This document shows positions 1-7,863 of a stretch of 37,476 nt of DNA, piece by piece. Location: NCBI GenBank assembly GCA_027624175.1, contig JAQBXT010000017.1, positions 1 through 37,476 of the forward strand, written 5' to 3'. The stretch is from Pseudomonadota bacterium. GTDB taxonomy: Bacteria; Pseudomonadota; Gammaproteobacteria; Burkholderiales; SG8-39. The position numbers and the translations under genes are program-made. Position 1 is the first letter of the stretch. Each line of letters starts with the position of its first letter. The notes below the pieces were generated by a model. The model saw only the letters and a list, made by a program, of their open reading frames with translations. It did no database searches and had not been told where the DNA came from.

Positions 1-2
1 GC

Positions 3-383
3 GAGGTGGTGGTGTGCGAGCGCTCGGCCGAGGGCATGGGCGCGAGCCTTGCCTGCGCGGTGCGCGCTGCGGGCGCGGCCGACGGCTACCTGGTGGCGCT
101 CGCCGACATGCCGTTCGTGCGCCCGAGCACCATCGCCGCGGTGCGCGACGCGCTGTCGCAGGGCGCGGCGCTGGCGGCGCCGTACTTTCGCGCGCGCCGC
201 GGGCATCCGGTGGGTTTTGCCGGCAGTTTTCGCGAGGCGTTGCAGGACCTCGCGGGCGACGAGGGCGCGAAGCGCCTGGTGGATGCGCATGCCGCGCAAC
301 TGGTCAAGGTCCCGGTGGGCGACCCGGGCGCGATCCGCGATATCGACAAGCCGGCGGACCTCGCGCCGCCGCTCGTAGTGTAG
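3..383 (+). CDS. MobA/MocA-like nucleotidyltransferase, 3' part (5' truncated by window edge)
   Basis: The reading frame is already open at the first bases, so this is the C-terminal part of a longer gene whose start lies outside the window. The visible 126 or so residues contain the LADMPFV motif typical of MobA-like NTP transferases, where the aspartate binds the metal and nucleotide. It also has a GHPVGF motif and the C-terminal DIDKPADL motif shared by the MocA/MobA family. Members transfer CMP or GMP to molybdopterin, making dinucleotide forms of molybdenum cofactor for oxidoreductases of the xanthine dehydrogenase or DMSO reductase type. The GHPVGF and DIDKPADL pair resembles MocA (cytidylyltransferase) more than MobA, but the nucleotide-binding N-terminus is missing, so specificity is inferred. 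Cytosolic enzyme. The cyclase-FHA gene follows after about 60 bases. Confidence 0.8.
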   Translation, partial: EVVVCERSAEGMGASLACAVRAAGAADGYLVALADMPFVRPSTIAAVRDALSQGAALAAPYFRARRGHPVGFAGSFREALQDLAGDEGAKRLVDAHAAQLVKVPVGDPGAIRDIDKPADLAPPLVV

Positions 384-446
384 GCGGCGTAGGCAAGGCG
401 CCTTCGGTTGCACTCGCGGCACTACTGCGAGAGGATAAATCACAGC

Positions 447-1352
447 GTGGAAACCGCGCAGCGCGGTGTGCTGTTCGTGGACGTTGCCGACAGCACCAGT
501 ATCTACGAGTTGCTCGGCGACACGCGGGCGCTGGCCCTCATCAATACCCTGTTCGGACTCCTGGATAAAACCTCGGCGCGCCATGGCGGCACCGTGGTGA
601 AGAAGCTGGGCGATGGCATGGTGTGCGCTTTTCCGGATCCCAACGCCACGTTCCACGCGGCCTGCGACATGCAGGTGGCGGCTGCGGCCGCTCACCCGGC
701 ACGCGCGCCGGACCGCCTGACCATCAAGATCGGTTTCACGTTCGGCCCGGTGGTGCTGTCCGAGGGTGACGTGTTCGGCGACACCGTCAACGTGTGTGCG
801 CGCCTGGTGGCGCTGGCCAACAGCGAGCAGGCGATCACCACGCAGCAGACCGTGGACGCACTGGAGCCGGGCCTGCGCGCGCGTTGCCGGCAGCTGTTCC
901 CGATCCGGGTACGCGGCCGCCACGAGGAAATCATCGCCTGCAACGTGCTCTGGCGCGCCGACCCGGATGCCACCGAGAGCAACCTGACGAGCGCCACGCT
1001 GACGCGCGGCAAGGAGACCGTGCTGAAGATCACCTACCAGGGGGAGCTGCACGTGGTGCGCTCGGGCGGCGCCGGCGCGCGCATCGGCCGCGACAAGGAG
1101 AACGACGTGGTGATCGAGAGCCACTTCGCGTCCCGCGTGCACGCCCGGCTGACCTGGCGCGAGGGGCATTTCGTGCTGCAGGACCAGTCCTCCAACGGCA
1201 TCTACCTGCTGGCGGACGGCAACAGCGCCGAGATCCTGCTGCGGCGCGAGGAGGCCGTGCTGAGCGATCGCGGCTGGATCGGGCTGGGCAACAGCGCCGC
1301 GCGCCACGGCGATCACACCCTGCGCTACCGGATCGAGCCCGAGGGCGACTGA
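447..1352 (+). CDS. Class III adenylate/guanylate cyclase with C-terminal FHA domain
   Basis: A two-domain signalling protein of about 301 residues. The first half is a class III nucleotide cyclase homology domain. It shows LFVDVADST (first metal aspartate), [11 protein letters not shown] (second metal aspartate) and [10 protein letters not shown], which holds the substrate-contacting Asp, Asn and Arg. All expected catalytic positions appear present, which favours an active adenylate cyclase. The second half is an FHA phosphothreonine-binding domain with [13 protein letters not shown] and the SSNGIYL asparagine. There is no signal peptide or membrane segment, so it is cytosolic. I chose the GTG at 447, preceded by GAGAGGA at 428-434, because it begins just before the conserved domain; an in-frame TTG at 408 would add 13 residues. 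The FHA domain suggests control by a Ser/Thr kinase or phosphoprotein, but none is encoded nearby. Confidence 0.85.
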   Translation: METAQRGVLFVDVADSTSIYELLGDTRALALINTLFGLLDKTSARHGGTVVKKLGDGMVCAFPDPNATFHAACDMQVAAAAAHPARAPDRLTIKIGFTFGPVVLSEGDVFGDTVNVCARLVALANSEQAITTQQTVDALEPGLRARCRQLFPIRVRGRHEEIIACNVLWRADPDATESNLTSATLTRGKETVLKITYQGELHVVRSGGAGARIGRDKENDVVIESHFASRVHARLTWREGHFVLQDQSSNGIYLLADGNSAEILLRREEAVLSDRGWIGLGNSAARHGDHTLRYRIEPEGD

Positions 1353-1407
1353 GCGGGGCGGGCAGGGCCGGTCCTGTAAAATCGCGCTCTTCCCGCCCAG
1401 GCTCACC

Positions 1408-2649
1408 ATGTCCGCCTCCGACCTCCTCGCCCGCACCGACCCCGAACTCTGGGACGCCATCAGCCTGGAGAACCGCCGCCAGGAGGACCATGTCGAGCTG
1501 ATCGCCTCCGAGAATTACGTCAGTCCCGCGGTGCTCGCGGCGCAGGGGTCGCTGCTCACCAACAAGTACGCCGAGGGCTACCCCGGCAAGCGCTACTACG
1601 GCGGCTGCGAATACGTGGACCTCGCGGAGACGCTGGCCATCGAGCGCGCGAAGAAACTGTTCGGCGCGGACTGGGCCAACGTGCAGCCGCACTCGGGCTC
1701 GCAGGCCAACCAGTCCGTCTATGTCACGGTGCTCAAACCGGGCGACAAGGTGCTCGGCATGTCGCTGGCGCACGGCGGGCACCTGACGCACGGCTCGCCG
1801 GTGAACCTGTCGGGGAAGCTCTACAACTTCGTGTCTTATGGACTGAACGCGAAGGAAGAGATCGACTACGACGCGGCCGAGCGCCTCGCGCTCGAGCACC
1901 GGCCGAAACTCATCGTCACCGGCGCTTCGGCCTACTCGCTCACCATCGACTGGAAGCGCTTTCACGCCATTGCCGACCAGTGCGGCGCGCTGCTGATGGC
2001 CGACATCGCGCACACTGCCGGCCTGGTCGCGGTCGGGCTTTATCCCTCGCCCATCGGCGTTGCGCACTACGTCACCAGCACCACGCACAAGACGCTGCGC
2101 GGCCCGCGCGGCGGTCTGGTGCTCGGCATGGGGGAACTGGGAAAGGGAATCAACTCCGCCATTTTTCCCGGTATCCAGGGCGGGCCGCTGATGCACGTGA
2201 TCGCTGCCAAGGCGGTGGCCTTCGGCGAGGCGCTCAGGCCCGAGTTCAAGGTTTATCAGCAACAGGTGCTGGACAACGCCAAGGTCATGGCGCGCGTGCT
2301 GATGGCGCGCGGCGTGCGCATCGTGTCCGGACGCACCGAGTCGCACATGATGCTGCTCGACCTGCAGGGCAAGAACATCACCGGCAAGGAAGCGGAGGCC
2401 GCGTTGGGCCGCGCGCACATCACGGTGAACAAGAACGCCGTGCCGAACGACCCGGAAAAGCCGACGGTCACCTCGGGCGTGCGCATCGGCACGCCCGCCA
2501 TGACCACGCGCGGCTTTCGCACCGGCGAGGCGGAACTGCTCGCCGGGCTGGTCGCCGACGTGCTGGAGCGGCCGCGTGACGACGCGAATCTGCGGCGCGT
2601 TTCGCTCGAAGTGCAGGCGTTGTGCGCGCGTTTTCCGGTCTACGCGTAG
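1408..2649 (+). CDS. glyA: Serine hydroxymethyltransferase
   Basis: A 413-residue PLP enzyme, full length for the family. It interconverts serine plus tetrahydrofolate with glycine plus 5,10-methylene-tetrahydrofolate, the main entry of one-carbon units. Visible hallmarks are the N-terminal [10 protein letters not shown] motif, [10 protein letters not shown], the substrate and folate region HGGHLTHG, and the PLP-lysine motif [14 protein letters not shown] near residue 225. The C-terminal [16 protein letters not shown] motif is also present. The ATG start gives [15 protein letters not shown]. nrdR begins 11 bases after the stop, followed by ribD and ribE; glyA-nrdR-ribD is a frequent betaproteobacterial arrangement. 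Cytosolic. Confidence 0.98.
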   Translation: MSASDLLARTDPELWDAISLENRRQEDHVELIASENYVSPAVLAAQGSLLTNKYAEGYPGKRYYGGCEYVDLAETLAIERAKKLFGADWANVQPHSGSQANQSVYVTVLKPGDKVLGMSLAHGGHLTHGSPVNLSGKLYNFVSYGLNAKEEIDYDAAERLALEHRPKLIVTGASAYSLTIDWKRFHAIADQCGALLMADIAHTAGLVAVGLYPSPIGVAHYVTSTTHKTLRGPRGGLVLGMGELGKGINSAIFPGIQGGPLMHVIAAKAVAFGEALRPEFKVYQQQVLDNAKVMARVLMARGVRIVSGRTESHMMLLDLQGKNITGKEAEAALGRAHITVNKNAVPNDPEKPTVTSGVRIGTPAMTTRGFRTGEAELLAGLVADVLERPRDDANLRRVSLEVQALCARFPVYA

Positions 2650-2660
2650 GGTAAGGCGCC

Positions 2661-3125
2661 ATGCGCTGCCCTTTCTGCAGCAACGAGGACACCCAGGTGC
2701 TCGATACGCGCGCGAGCCTCGAGGCGAGTTCCATTCGTCGCCGGCGCAAGTGCCCGGCCTGCAACAAGCGCTTCACCACCTACGAGCACGTGGACCTGAA
2801 GATGCCGCGCCTGGTGAAGAAGGACGGCAGCCGCACCGAGTTCGCGCGCGACAAGCTGGTCGGCAGCATGATGCTCGCGCTCAGGAAGCGCCCGGTGGCC
2901 ACCGAAGCGCTGGAGGGCGCGGTGGCGCGGATCGAGGAGAAACTGCGCTCGCTGGGCGAGCGCGAGGTGAAAACCAGCCGCGTCGGCGACCTGGTGATGC
3001 GCGAGCTGGCCAAGCTCGACAAGATCGCCTACATCCGCTTCGCCTCGGTGTACCGCAGTTTCGAGTCGCCGGAGGATTTCCGCGAGGCGGTGCAGGAAGT
3101 GAAAAGCAAGAAGCGCAGGAAGTGA
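2661..3125 (+). CDS. nrdR: Transcriptional repressor NrdR
   Basis: A 154-residue regulator of ribonucleotide reductase genes. The N-terminus is a four-cysteine zinc ribbon (MRCPFC at the start and CPAC around residues 31-34), with the basic stretch RRRRK before the second pair. An ATP-cone follows from about residue 49 ([18 protein letters not shown]), which senses ATP and dATP. The conserved [11 protein letters not shown] motif closes the cone. Length and order match the family exactly. It overlaps the ribD start by four bases (GTGA), so the two are probably translationally coupled. Its targets (nrd genes) are not in the window. Confidence 0.97.
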   Translation: MRCPFCSNEDTQVLDTRASLEASSIRRRRKCPACNKRFTTYEHVDLKMPRLVKKDGSRTEFARDKLVGSMMLALRKRPVATEALEGAVARIEEKLRSLGEREVKTSRVGDLVMRELAKLDKIAYIRFASVYRSFESPEDFREAVQEVKSKKRRK

Positions 3126-4192
3126 GCGCTTTTTCCGCGTTCGACCAGGCGATGATGCAACGCGCGCTGGCGCTGGCGGAGAAGGGGTTGTACACCGCGA
3201 CGCCCAATCCGCGGGTGGGGTGCGTTCTTGTCAAAGGCGAGAAAGTCGTCGGCGAAGGCTGGCACGAGAAGGTCGGCGGGCCGCATGCGGAGGCGCGGGC
3301 GTTGGTGCAGGCGAGCGCCGGGGCCAAGGGCGCGACTGCCTACATCACTCTGGAACCCTGCAACCATTACGGCAAAACGCCGCCTTGCGCTGAGGCGGTG
3401 ATCAAGGCGGGGTTACTGCGCGTGGTGGCCGCGATGCGCGATCCGAATCCTCAGTCCAAGAAGGGCGGCGACGCGATATCTGCCGCCGGCATTGCCTTCG
3501 AGTCTGGATTGATGGAGGAGGAGGCGCGCGAGCTGAACATCGGCTTCGTGTCGCGCATGACGCGCGGGCGGCCTTGGGTGCGCATGAAGATCGCGGCGTC
3601 GCTCGATGGGCGCACGGCGCTGGCGAACGGCAAGTCGCAGTGGATTACGGGGGCGGAGGCGAGGAAGGATGGCCATCGCTGGCGCGCGCGGGCATGTGCC
3701 ATCGCCACTGGCGCGGGCACCGTGAGGGCGGACGATCCGCGGCTGACGGTGCGCGACGTCGAGACGCCGCGCCAGCCGCTGCGCGTGGTGATCGACAGCC
3801 ATGTGGAGACGCCGCCGCAAGCGCGGGTGCTGCAAGGGGAAAAAGCCCTGGTATTCGCGGCGGTAAGCGGCAAGAATCTGCCGAATGCGGAAATCGTGGT
3901 GTTGCCCGATGCGGGCGGGAAGGTGGACTTGAAGAAAATGCTCGAGGAACTCGCGCGCCGCGGCGTGAACGAATTGCACGTCGAAGGCGGGTTCAAGCTG
4001 AACGGTTCTCTGGTGCGCGCGGGCTGCGTGGATGAGTTCCTGATCTATCTGAATCCCAGTTTGTTGGGCGATTCGGCGCAGGGCATGGTCAACCTGCAGG
4101 AAATGACCGGCCTGGATCAGCGCATCGCGCTCAAGCTGCGCTCGGTCGACCGGATCGGCGATGATCTGCGTCTTGTTGCGAGGCTCGCCTGA
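3122..4192 (+). CDS. ribD: Bifunctional riboflavin deaminase/reductase RibD
   Basis: This bifunctional enzyme of about 356 residues carries out the second and third steps of riboflavin synthesis: deamination of the diaminohydroxyphosphoribosylaminopyrimidine, then NADPH-dependent reduction of the ribosyl chain. The N-terminal deaminase domain shows TPNPRVGCV, the zinc ligand motif GPHAEARAL and the second zinc site [14 protein letters not shown]. The C-terminal reductase domain begins near [15 protein letters not shown] and contains [16 protein letters not shown] and [12 protein letters not shown]. The frame stays open upstream through nrdR, so the start must be chosen. GTG at 3122 overlaps the nrdR stop by four bases and gives a normal N-terminus. 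ATG 3152 is the alternative. It runs into ribE with a TGATG junction. Confidence 0.95.
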   Translation: MSAFSAFDQAMMQRALALAEKGLYTATPNPRVGCVLVKGEKVVGEGWHEKVGGPHAEARALVQASAGAKGATAYITLEPCNHYGKTPPCAEAVIKAGLLRVVAAMRDPNPQSKKGGDAISAAGIAFESGLMEEEARELNIGFVSRMTRGRPWVRMKIAASLDGRTALANGKSQWITGAEARKDGHRWRARACAIATGAGTVRADDPRLTVRDVETPRQPLRVVIDSHVETPPQARVLQGEKALVFAAVSGKNLPNAEIVVLPDAGGKVDLKKMLEELARRGVNELHVEGGFKLNGSLVRAGCVDEFLIYLNPSLLGDSAQGMVNLQEMTGLDQRIALKLRSVDRIGDDLRLVARLA

Positions 4193-4749
4193 TGTTCACT
4201 GGAATTATTGCGGCAGTCGGAAAGATCGTCAGCGTGAAGCCCTTCGTGGTGGATGCTGGCAAGCTTTCGCTTGCGGATGTGAGGGTGGGCGACTCGATCT
4301 GCGTGCAGGGGGCCTGCCTCACGGTGACGAAGAAGCGCGGCCGGCGGCTGTCCTTCGACGTCTCGCACGAGACGATCGAGTGCACTGCAGGGCTCGATCG
4401 CCCCGGTGCGGTGAACCTGGAGAAGGCGATGCGCTTGTCCGATCGTCTTGGCGGACACATGGTGAGCGGGCACGTGGACGGCGTGGGCCTGATGCTGCAG
4501 GCGAAGGGAAGCGTCTACACCTTCCGGGCGCCTAAGGCGGTGTCGCGCTACGTGGCACCCAAGGGGTCGATCTGCATCGACGGGGTGAGCCTTACGGTCA
4601 ATCGCGTGCGTGGGGCGGAGTTCCAGGTCAACCTGATCCCGCACACGCTGAAGGTGACGACGCTTTCGCGGCTCAAGCCGGGGTCCGAGGTGAACATGGA
4701 GGCGGATATGGTTGCCCGGTACGTTGAGGGATTCTCGAAGTCCGCTTAG
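4192..4749 (+). CDS. ribE: Riboflavin synthase, alpha subunit
   Basis: This 185-residue enzyme dismutates two 6,7-dimethyl-8-ribityllumazines to riboflavin. It opens with the canonical MFTGII and shows both internal repeats of the two-barrel fold: GACLTVT in the first, and GGHMVSGHVDGVG plus IDGVSLTVN in the second. The protein is shorter than the usual 200-215 residues. About ten residues are missing between MFTGII and the VGDSICVQGACLTV stretch when compared with the E. coli enzyme as I recall it, and the C-terminal tail is short. Both repeat signatures are intact, so I expect function. The start overlaps the ribD stop by one base. In related genomes ribBA and ribH follow directly, but here they lie 10.5 kb downstream. 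Confidence 0.95.
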   Translation: MFTGIIAAVGKIVSVKPFVVDAGKLSLADVRVGDSICVQGACLTVTKKRGRRLSFDVSHETIECTAGLDRPGAVNLEKAMRLSDRLGGHMVSGHVDGVGLMLQAKGSVYTFRAPKAVSRYVAPKGSICIDGVSLTVNRVRGAEFQVNLIPHTLKVTTLSRLKPGSEVNMEADMVARYVEGFSKSA

Positions 4750-4852
4750 GCGGTGCGGCGGTAGCGTCCTCGGGATCTGGTGGTATCTGGATTTGTGATC
4801 CTGGATTTAGGTACCTATCGGCGTAAACAAGCTCCTATCATTGGGAGCATGT

Positions 4853-4908
4853 TTCTAGCGGTGCATGATTTTTCGGGCGGTGACTTGCCGCCTAATCACT
4901 GGTTAGAT
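4853..4908 (+). repeat. Possible upstream attC-like site (or cassette entry junction)
   Basis: The 3' end is GTTAGAT (4902-4908), which fits the integron core GTTRRRY. The 5' end TTCTAGC (4853-4859) is complementary to it at five of seven positions. Between them TGATT (4866-4870) can pair with AATCA (4894-4898), and GGCGG (4876-4880) with CCGCC (4888-4892) around a 7-base loop. The pairing is less regular than in the downstream site. An insertion at a secondary site would leave only the core here, so a full attC is uncertain. Confidence 0.4.
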
Positions 4909-5867
4909 TCACTATGAAATGACACGCGTAGTACCTCTGGGTGCCGGCGCTAGCTTTGGAAGCCTTGACGCGTCGCCAACCGTACCGCCGCTCGGAGTTG
5001 GATTGTTCGACGCACTAGCTTCACGAACCGGTTTGGCCGCAAGCCTACCCGACAAATTGAAAGACGCGTTTCGGGCAAGCTTTGAAGCAGGAATGGCGGC
5101 GTACTATGAGTACGCTGATGGGGATGTGATGCGTTTCCAGAGAGAGCTCGCGCATTACATGGCCGAGTTTGTGCCGGGCCGAGGTAACGCCTATGTGCGA
5201 CTTGTTGAGGAACTAGGCCTCAGCCGCTGCATTCTATGTACCTTGAACTACGATCTACTGATTGAATTGTCGGCGTCGCGTCTCGGGCACAACACGGCTT
5301 ATACATCAGCACATAGCCCGGGCTTTTTACGGCTCCTCAAGCCCCACGGTTCATGCAATTTCTGGCCGCACATGCCTGGGATCACAATCAGCAACTCCAC
5401 TTTTAAACGCAGCGGCCGCGCTGACATCCAAGCCCCGATTCGACCGTTATCGCAGCAAGAGACCATAAACAAGTGCGTTACGGAAGACAGTGTGGCTCCT
5501 GCGATCGCAATGTACGCGGAAGGGAAACCGGTCAAGATCAGCCCGGACTATGTGGAGGAGCAGCAGCGCATGTGGGGACAAGCCATCGCGGAAGCTTCGA
5601 GGGTATGTGTCGCTGGAGCACATATTCACCCGCCAGATTCACACATCTGGACACCGCTGTCTAAGACCAAAGCTGCTTTGTTCTATTTTGGTCTGGCGGC
5701 TGACCGAGAATCATTTGGTGCGTGGCAAGAAATATCGAAGAAGCGCAATGCATTTTTTGTCGAGGCCGACTTCGCGGCTGCTGTGCCTGGGATATCTCGG
5801 AGAATGATGTGAATCTAAGCTGTCAATGCATTGGACGCGTTTTTCGCCGCGCCAGTGATTTCGGGCG
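4903..5867 (+). mobile_element. Putative integron gene cassette carrying a SIR2-like gene
   Basis: The boundaries are set by the expected crossover (between G and TT) in two GTTAGAT cores, at 4902-4908 and 5867-5873. Inside is a single gene whose ATG begins 16 bases after the left junction and whose stop codon directly abuts the right-hand attC-like element. This is the compact arrangement of integron cassettes. Two 60-base rows counted by hand (5101-5160 and 5641-5700) are 50% GC, against 62-63% in sampled rows of the neighbouring dehydrogenase and hrpA, so the segment looks foreign. No integrase gene is present in the window, so if real it is a lone chromosomal cassette or part of an integrase-less attC cluster. 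Confidence 0.65.
4919..5812 (+). CDS. SIR2-like NAD-binding domain protein (cassette-borne, candidate defence gene)
   Basis: A 297-residue single-domain protein that I recognise only by motif as a member of the SIR2-like superfamily. GAGAS at residues 8-12 fits the NAD-binding loop. TLNYDLLIE (108-116) matches the usual T-x-NYD motif with Asn110. LLKPHGS (139-145) holds the candidate catalytic His143, and GAHIHPPDSHIW (233-244) matches the terminal G...D segment. Relatives in Thoeris, DSR and short-Argonaute systems hydrolyse NAD during phage infection; whether this one does is inference. It lacks any extra sensor domain, signal peptide or membrane helix. There is no clear Shine-Dalgarno, and an ATG-AAA-TGA triplet run at 4914 overlaps the start. 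Codon use is much less GC-biased than in its neighbours. Its packaging between attC-like elements suggests acquisition as an integron cassette. Confidence 0.75.
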   Translation: MTRVVPLGAGASFGSLDASPTVPPLGVGLFDALASRTGLAASLPDKLKDAFRASFEAGMAAYYEYADGDVMRFQRELAHYMAEFVPGRGNAYVRLVEELGLSRCILCTLNYDLLIELSASRLGHNTAYTSAHSPGFLRLLKPHGSCNFWPHMPGITISNSTFKRSGRADIQAPIRPLSQQETINKCVTEDSVAPAIAMYAEGKPVKISPDYVEEQQRMWGQAIAEASRVCVAGAHIHPPDSHIWTPLSKTKAALFYFGLAADRESFGAWQEISKKRNAFFVEADFAAAVPGISRRMM

Positions 5868-5873
5868 TTAGAT
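5813..5873 (+). repeat. attC-like recombination site downstream of the SIR2-like gene
   Basis: A 61-base imperfect palindrome starting one base after the SIR2-like stop codon. The 5' core ATCTAAG (5813-5819) pairs with the 3' core GTTAGAT (5867-5873) at six of seven positions. The inner arms TGGACGCG (5832-5839) and CGCGCCA (5848-5854) pair with a single unpaired A, like the extrahelical bases of attC sites. An AAT/ATT pair and a GC/GC pair lie between inner arms and cores. The GGGCGTTAG ending is characteristic of many attC sites, and the length fits short attC elements. Confidence 0.68.
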
Positions 5874-5956
5874 CGGTCCAACTGCATGCGCATTGAGTGT
5901 CTGCATGGCAGTCGTCTCCCCTACAGCTTGGCAAGAATCTGGTCAAGGACATGCAT

Positions 5957-6778
5957 ATGTTTAAACGGCAGTGCTGGTGGATCACAGGCGCATCGTCAGG
6001 AATCGGGGAAGGTCTTGCACGGGCGCTGGCTGCCCGGGGCGCAATCCTCATCCTTTCCGGACGGAATGTCACCGCACTCGAAGCTGTGGCACGGGACTGC
6101 GCTGAAGCGCTCGTACTGCCGTTCGAAGCGACCGATTTTCAGGCGATTCCAGGGATCGCAGAGCGGGCATGGTCGTGGAAAGGCCGCGTCGACGGGCTGG
6201 TAAACAATGCGGGCGTCTCACAACGCTCGCTCGCAATCGAAACCGCATTCGCGGTGTACGAGAAGATGATCGCGGTTGACCTGCTGGCCCCGATCGCGCT
6301 GACGCAGGCGCTCCTCCCCAAAATGGTGAAAGCCGGAGGTGGCAGGATCGTCGCGATTTCGAGTGTGGCCGGAATCGCCGGCATTCCGGCGCGCTCCGCG
6401 TACTCCGCGGCCAAACACGGCGTGATCGGTTATCACGACGCGGTGCGCGCCGAAAACGAGCACCTCGGCATCCAGGTCCACGTCATTGCGCCCGGATCGG
6501 TCAGGACCAACGTATCGAGAAACGCGCTCACCGCCGACGGCTCGAAGCGCGGTGTGAGCGATGCGGCGATCGACAATGGCCTGCCGCCGGAGGAAGTGGC
6601 GAAATCGATTCTGGCAGCCATCGAATCAGGCAAGCGCGAGCTCATTCTGGCGAAACCGGCGGAGTACGACATCGCCGTCCTGCGCCGGAAGGACCCCGAG
6701 GCGCTGTTCGACCGCATGTCGGCCATGGTCCGGGAGGGATATGCCAAGAAACTGGCCGCGGACAAGACTAAAGCCTGA
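5957..6778 (+). CDS. Short-chain dehydrogenase/reductase (SDR family)
   Basis: A 273-residue classical SDR. The dinucleotide-binding motif is TGASSGIG near the N-terminus, NNAG follows around residue 77, and the catalytic set is the serine of ISSVAG plus YSAAK. All catalytic residues are intact, so it should be an NAD(P)(H)-dependent alcohol/ketone oxidoreductase of unknown substrate. Several animal and bacterial SDRs have this look (DHRS7-like). The ATG at 5957 has AAGGA at 5945-5949 with good spacing; ATG 5951 is too close to that site, and the longer frame from 5897 has no support. It stands alone just downstream of the attC-like site. It converges on the TPMT-like gene with six bases between them. 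I see no attC after it, so it is not obviously a second cassette. Confidence 0.88.
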   Translation: MFKRQCWWITGASSGIGEGLARALAARGAILILSGRNVTALEAVARDCAEALVLPFEATDFQAIPGIAERAWSWKGRVDGLVNNAGVSQRSLAIETAFAVYEKMIAVDLLAPIALTQALLPKMVKAGGGRIVAISSVAGIAGIPARSAYSAAKHGVIGYHDAVRAENEHLGIQVHVIAPGSVRTNVSRNALTADGSKRGVSDAAIDNGLPPEEVAKSILAAIESGKRELILAKPAEYDIAVLRRKDPEALFDRMSAMVREGYAKKLAADKTKA

Positions 6779-6784
6779 ACTGAC

Positions 6785-7396
6785 TCACCCCCGACGCTCG
6801 AGCACCACGGCGAGCTCGGCAATCCCCGCTGGATGTGTGGTGCGCGGATAAGGCGGCTTCGGCCACGCCCAGCTTGGCTCTGGAAACAGCGCGCGCATCG
6901 CGTTGACGTCGCAGTGGTAGGGCGGGCCCTGGATATTGCCTTCCGCAGCGCCCTCCCGCAGCCACTGCATGAATAGCGCAAACAGCTTCCCGCCCGGCGC
7001 TATCCAGCGGTGCAACCGGTCGGCGTACTCGCGCCACTGGTCCGGATACAGCGCACACAGGCAGGTCTGTTCATAGATCGCATCGAACGCGCGATCCGGC
7101 TGCCACGCGAGCACATCGGCCTGAACGAGCGTTGCATCAACGTCCGCCTTCTCGAGTCTCCGGTGCGCTCGCCCAATCGCCTCATCGGCATAGTCCAGCC
7201 CCGTCACCTCGAATCCCGCCAGCGCCAGGTCGATGACTTCGTACCCCGACCCGCACCCCGGCACCAGGATCCGGCAGGGCTTCAACACTCCAGACCGAAG
7301 CCAAGCCGCGAGCTGCGGGCTCGACGCGCCCCGGTCCCAGGGCGTATTCCCCTCGGCGAAGCGCTGCTCCCAGAATTCCTTCGTCGGTCCGGTCAT
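6785..7396 (-). CDS. TPMT-family SAM-dependent methyltransferase
   Basis: A 203-residue class I methyltransferase. It begins FWEQRFAEGNTPWDRG, a signature of the thiopurine S-methyltransferase-like family in bacteria. The SAM-binding motif I is LVPGCGSGYEV, followed by the acidic end of strand two (GLDYADEAI) and FDAIYEQTCLCAL. The C-terminal PPYHCDVNAMRALF is also family-like. Bacterial members methylate thiols, selenium or tellurium compounds, or are of unknown substrate; nothing here decides between these. Cytosolic, monocistronic, on the minus strand. Its start lies close to a sequence that repeats the hrpA leader. Confidence 0.85.
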   Translation of the reverse strand: MTGPTKEFWEQRFAEGNTPWDRGASSPQLAAWLRSGVLKPCRILVPGCGSGYEVIDLALAGFEVTGLDYADEAIGRAHRRLEKADVDATLVQADVLAWQPDRAFDAIYEQTCLCALYPDQWREYADRLHRWIAPGGKLFALFMQWLREGAAEGNIQGPPYHCDVNAMRALFPEPSWAWPKPPYPRTTHPAGIAELAVVLERRG

Positions 7397-7410
7397 GGTG
7401 ATCTGCGAAA

Positions 7411-7438
7411 CTTATGTCCTCGCGCACGTTCCGCAGAT
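7411..7438. repeat. Direct repeat of the hrpA leader, copy 1
   Basis: The block CTTATGTCCTCGCGC (7411-7425) followed by ACGTTCCGCAGAT matches the segment 8147-8176 just before and across the hrpA start. Differences are a few substitutions and a 2-base indel. The two copies enclose 708 bases that hold vapBC. The hrpA start codon ATG is ATT in this copy. Confidence 0.6.
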
Positions 7439-7485
7439 TCCGGTCGCGCGAGAACCATGAGCGTGCAGCGGGCCGTTGAGTTGTC

Positions 7486-7863
7486 CTATCCTTTTCTCGC
7501 CACGTACTTCACGCCTTCGATGCCGTGGAAGTCAGCATCCTGCGTCCAGAAGGTGGCGCCAAGGGTGTGAGCAGTCGTGAGCATGATGCTGTCGGCCATC
7601 GGCAGGCGGTGCTCGATGCTCGCCTTCGGGGCGCAGAGCGCAATTGCCGCCGTCAGATCGACGATCTGCCCCTGCTGCATCAGCGCCACTGCCTGCAAGG
7701 CCGGTCCCTCGCCGCGCTGTTGCAGGACGCGCTTGAACACCTCGTACAGGCTCAACGTCGGGACCAGCAGGTCGCGCGTGGCCTCGACTGCCGGAGCGAA
7801 AAACGCGGCGTTGCGGCCGTCGGCGAAATACTCCAGCCAGCCGGAAGAATCGACCACGTTCAC
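7486..7863 (-). CDS. vapC: VapC-type PIN-domain toxin ribonuclease
   Basis: A 125-residue PIN-domain protein, standard size for VapC toxins. The acidic residues expected in the active site are visible: NVVDSSGW near the N-terminus, SLYEVFK around residue 40, PMADSIMLTTA near residue 90 and FWTQDADFHG close to the C-terminus. VapC toxins cleave specific RNAs, often initiator tRNA or 23S rRNA, and are held inactive by VapB. The start overlaps the end of the upstream antitoxin gene by four bases, as expected for a coupled toxin-antitoxin operon. Target RNA cannot be predicted. Confidence 0.88.
   Translation of the reverse strand: MNVVDSSGWLEYFADGRNAAFFAPAVEATRDLLVPTLSLYEVFKRVLQQRGEGPALQAVALMQQGQIVDLTAAIALCAPKASIEHRLPMADSIMLTTAHTLGATFWTQDADFHGIEGVKYVARKG

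Noticed and set aside
1353-1407. Glycine riboswitch or strong promoter before glyA
   Set aside because: Too short for a riboswitch. TAAAAT at 1377 is a possible -10 but no -35 is found, so it is not listed.
2576-3121. Long N-terminal extension of ribD across nrdR
   Set aside because: Shadow of nrdR in another frame; the RibD family starts near the TPNPRVGC motif.
4831-4848. GCTCC...GGAGC hairpin as ribE terminator
   Set aside because: Only five base pairs, an eight-base loop and a weak T-run; not convincing.
4885-4909. TTGCCG/TAGATT as a promoter for the SIR2-like gene
   Set aside because: Spacing is 13 bases, too short for a sigma-70 promoter; cassettes often lack their own promoter.
4914-4922. 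ATG-AAA-TGA mini-frame overlapping the SIR2-like start
   Set aside because: Two codons only; could affect initiation but no evidence that it is translated.
5874-6784. The short-chain dehydrogenase as a second integron cassette
   Set aside because: No attC-like element follows its stop; the next gene starts six bases later on the opposite strand, and a sampled row is 63% GC like the chromosome.
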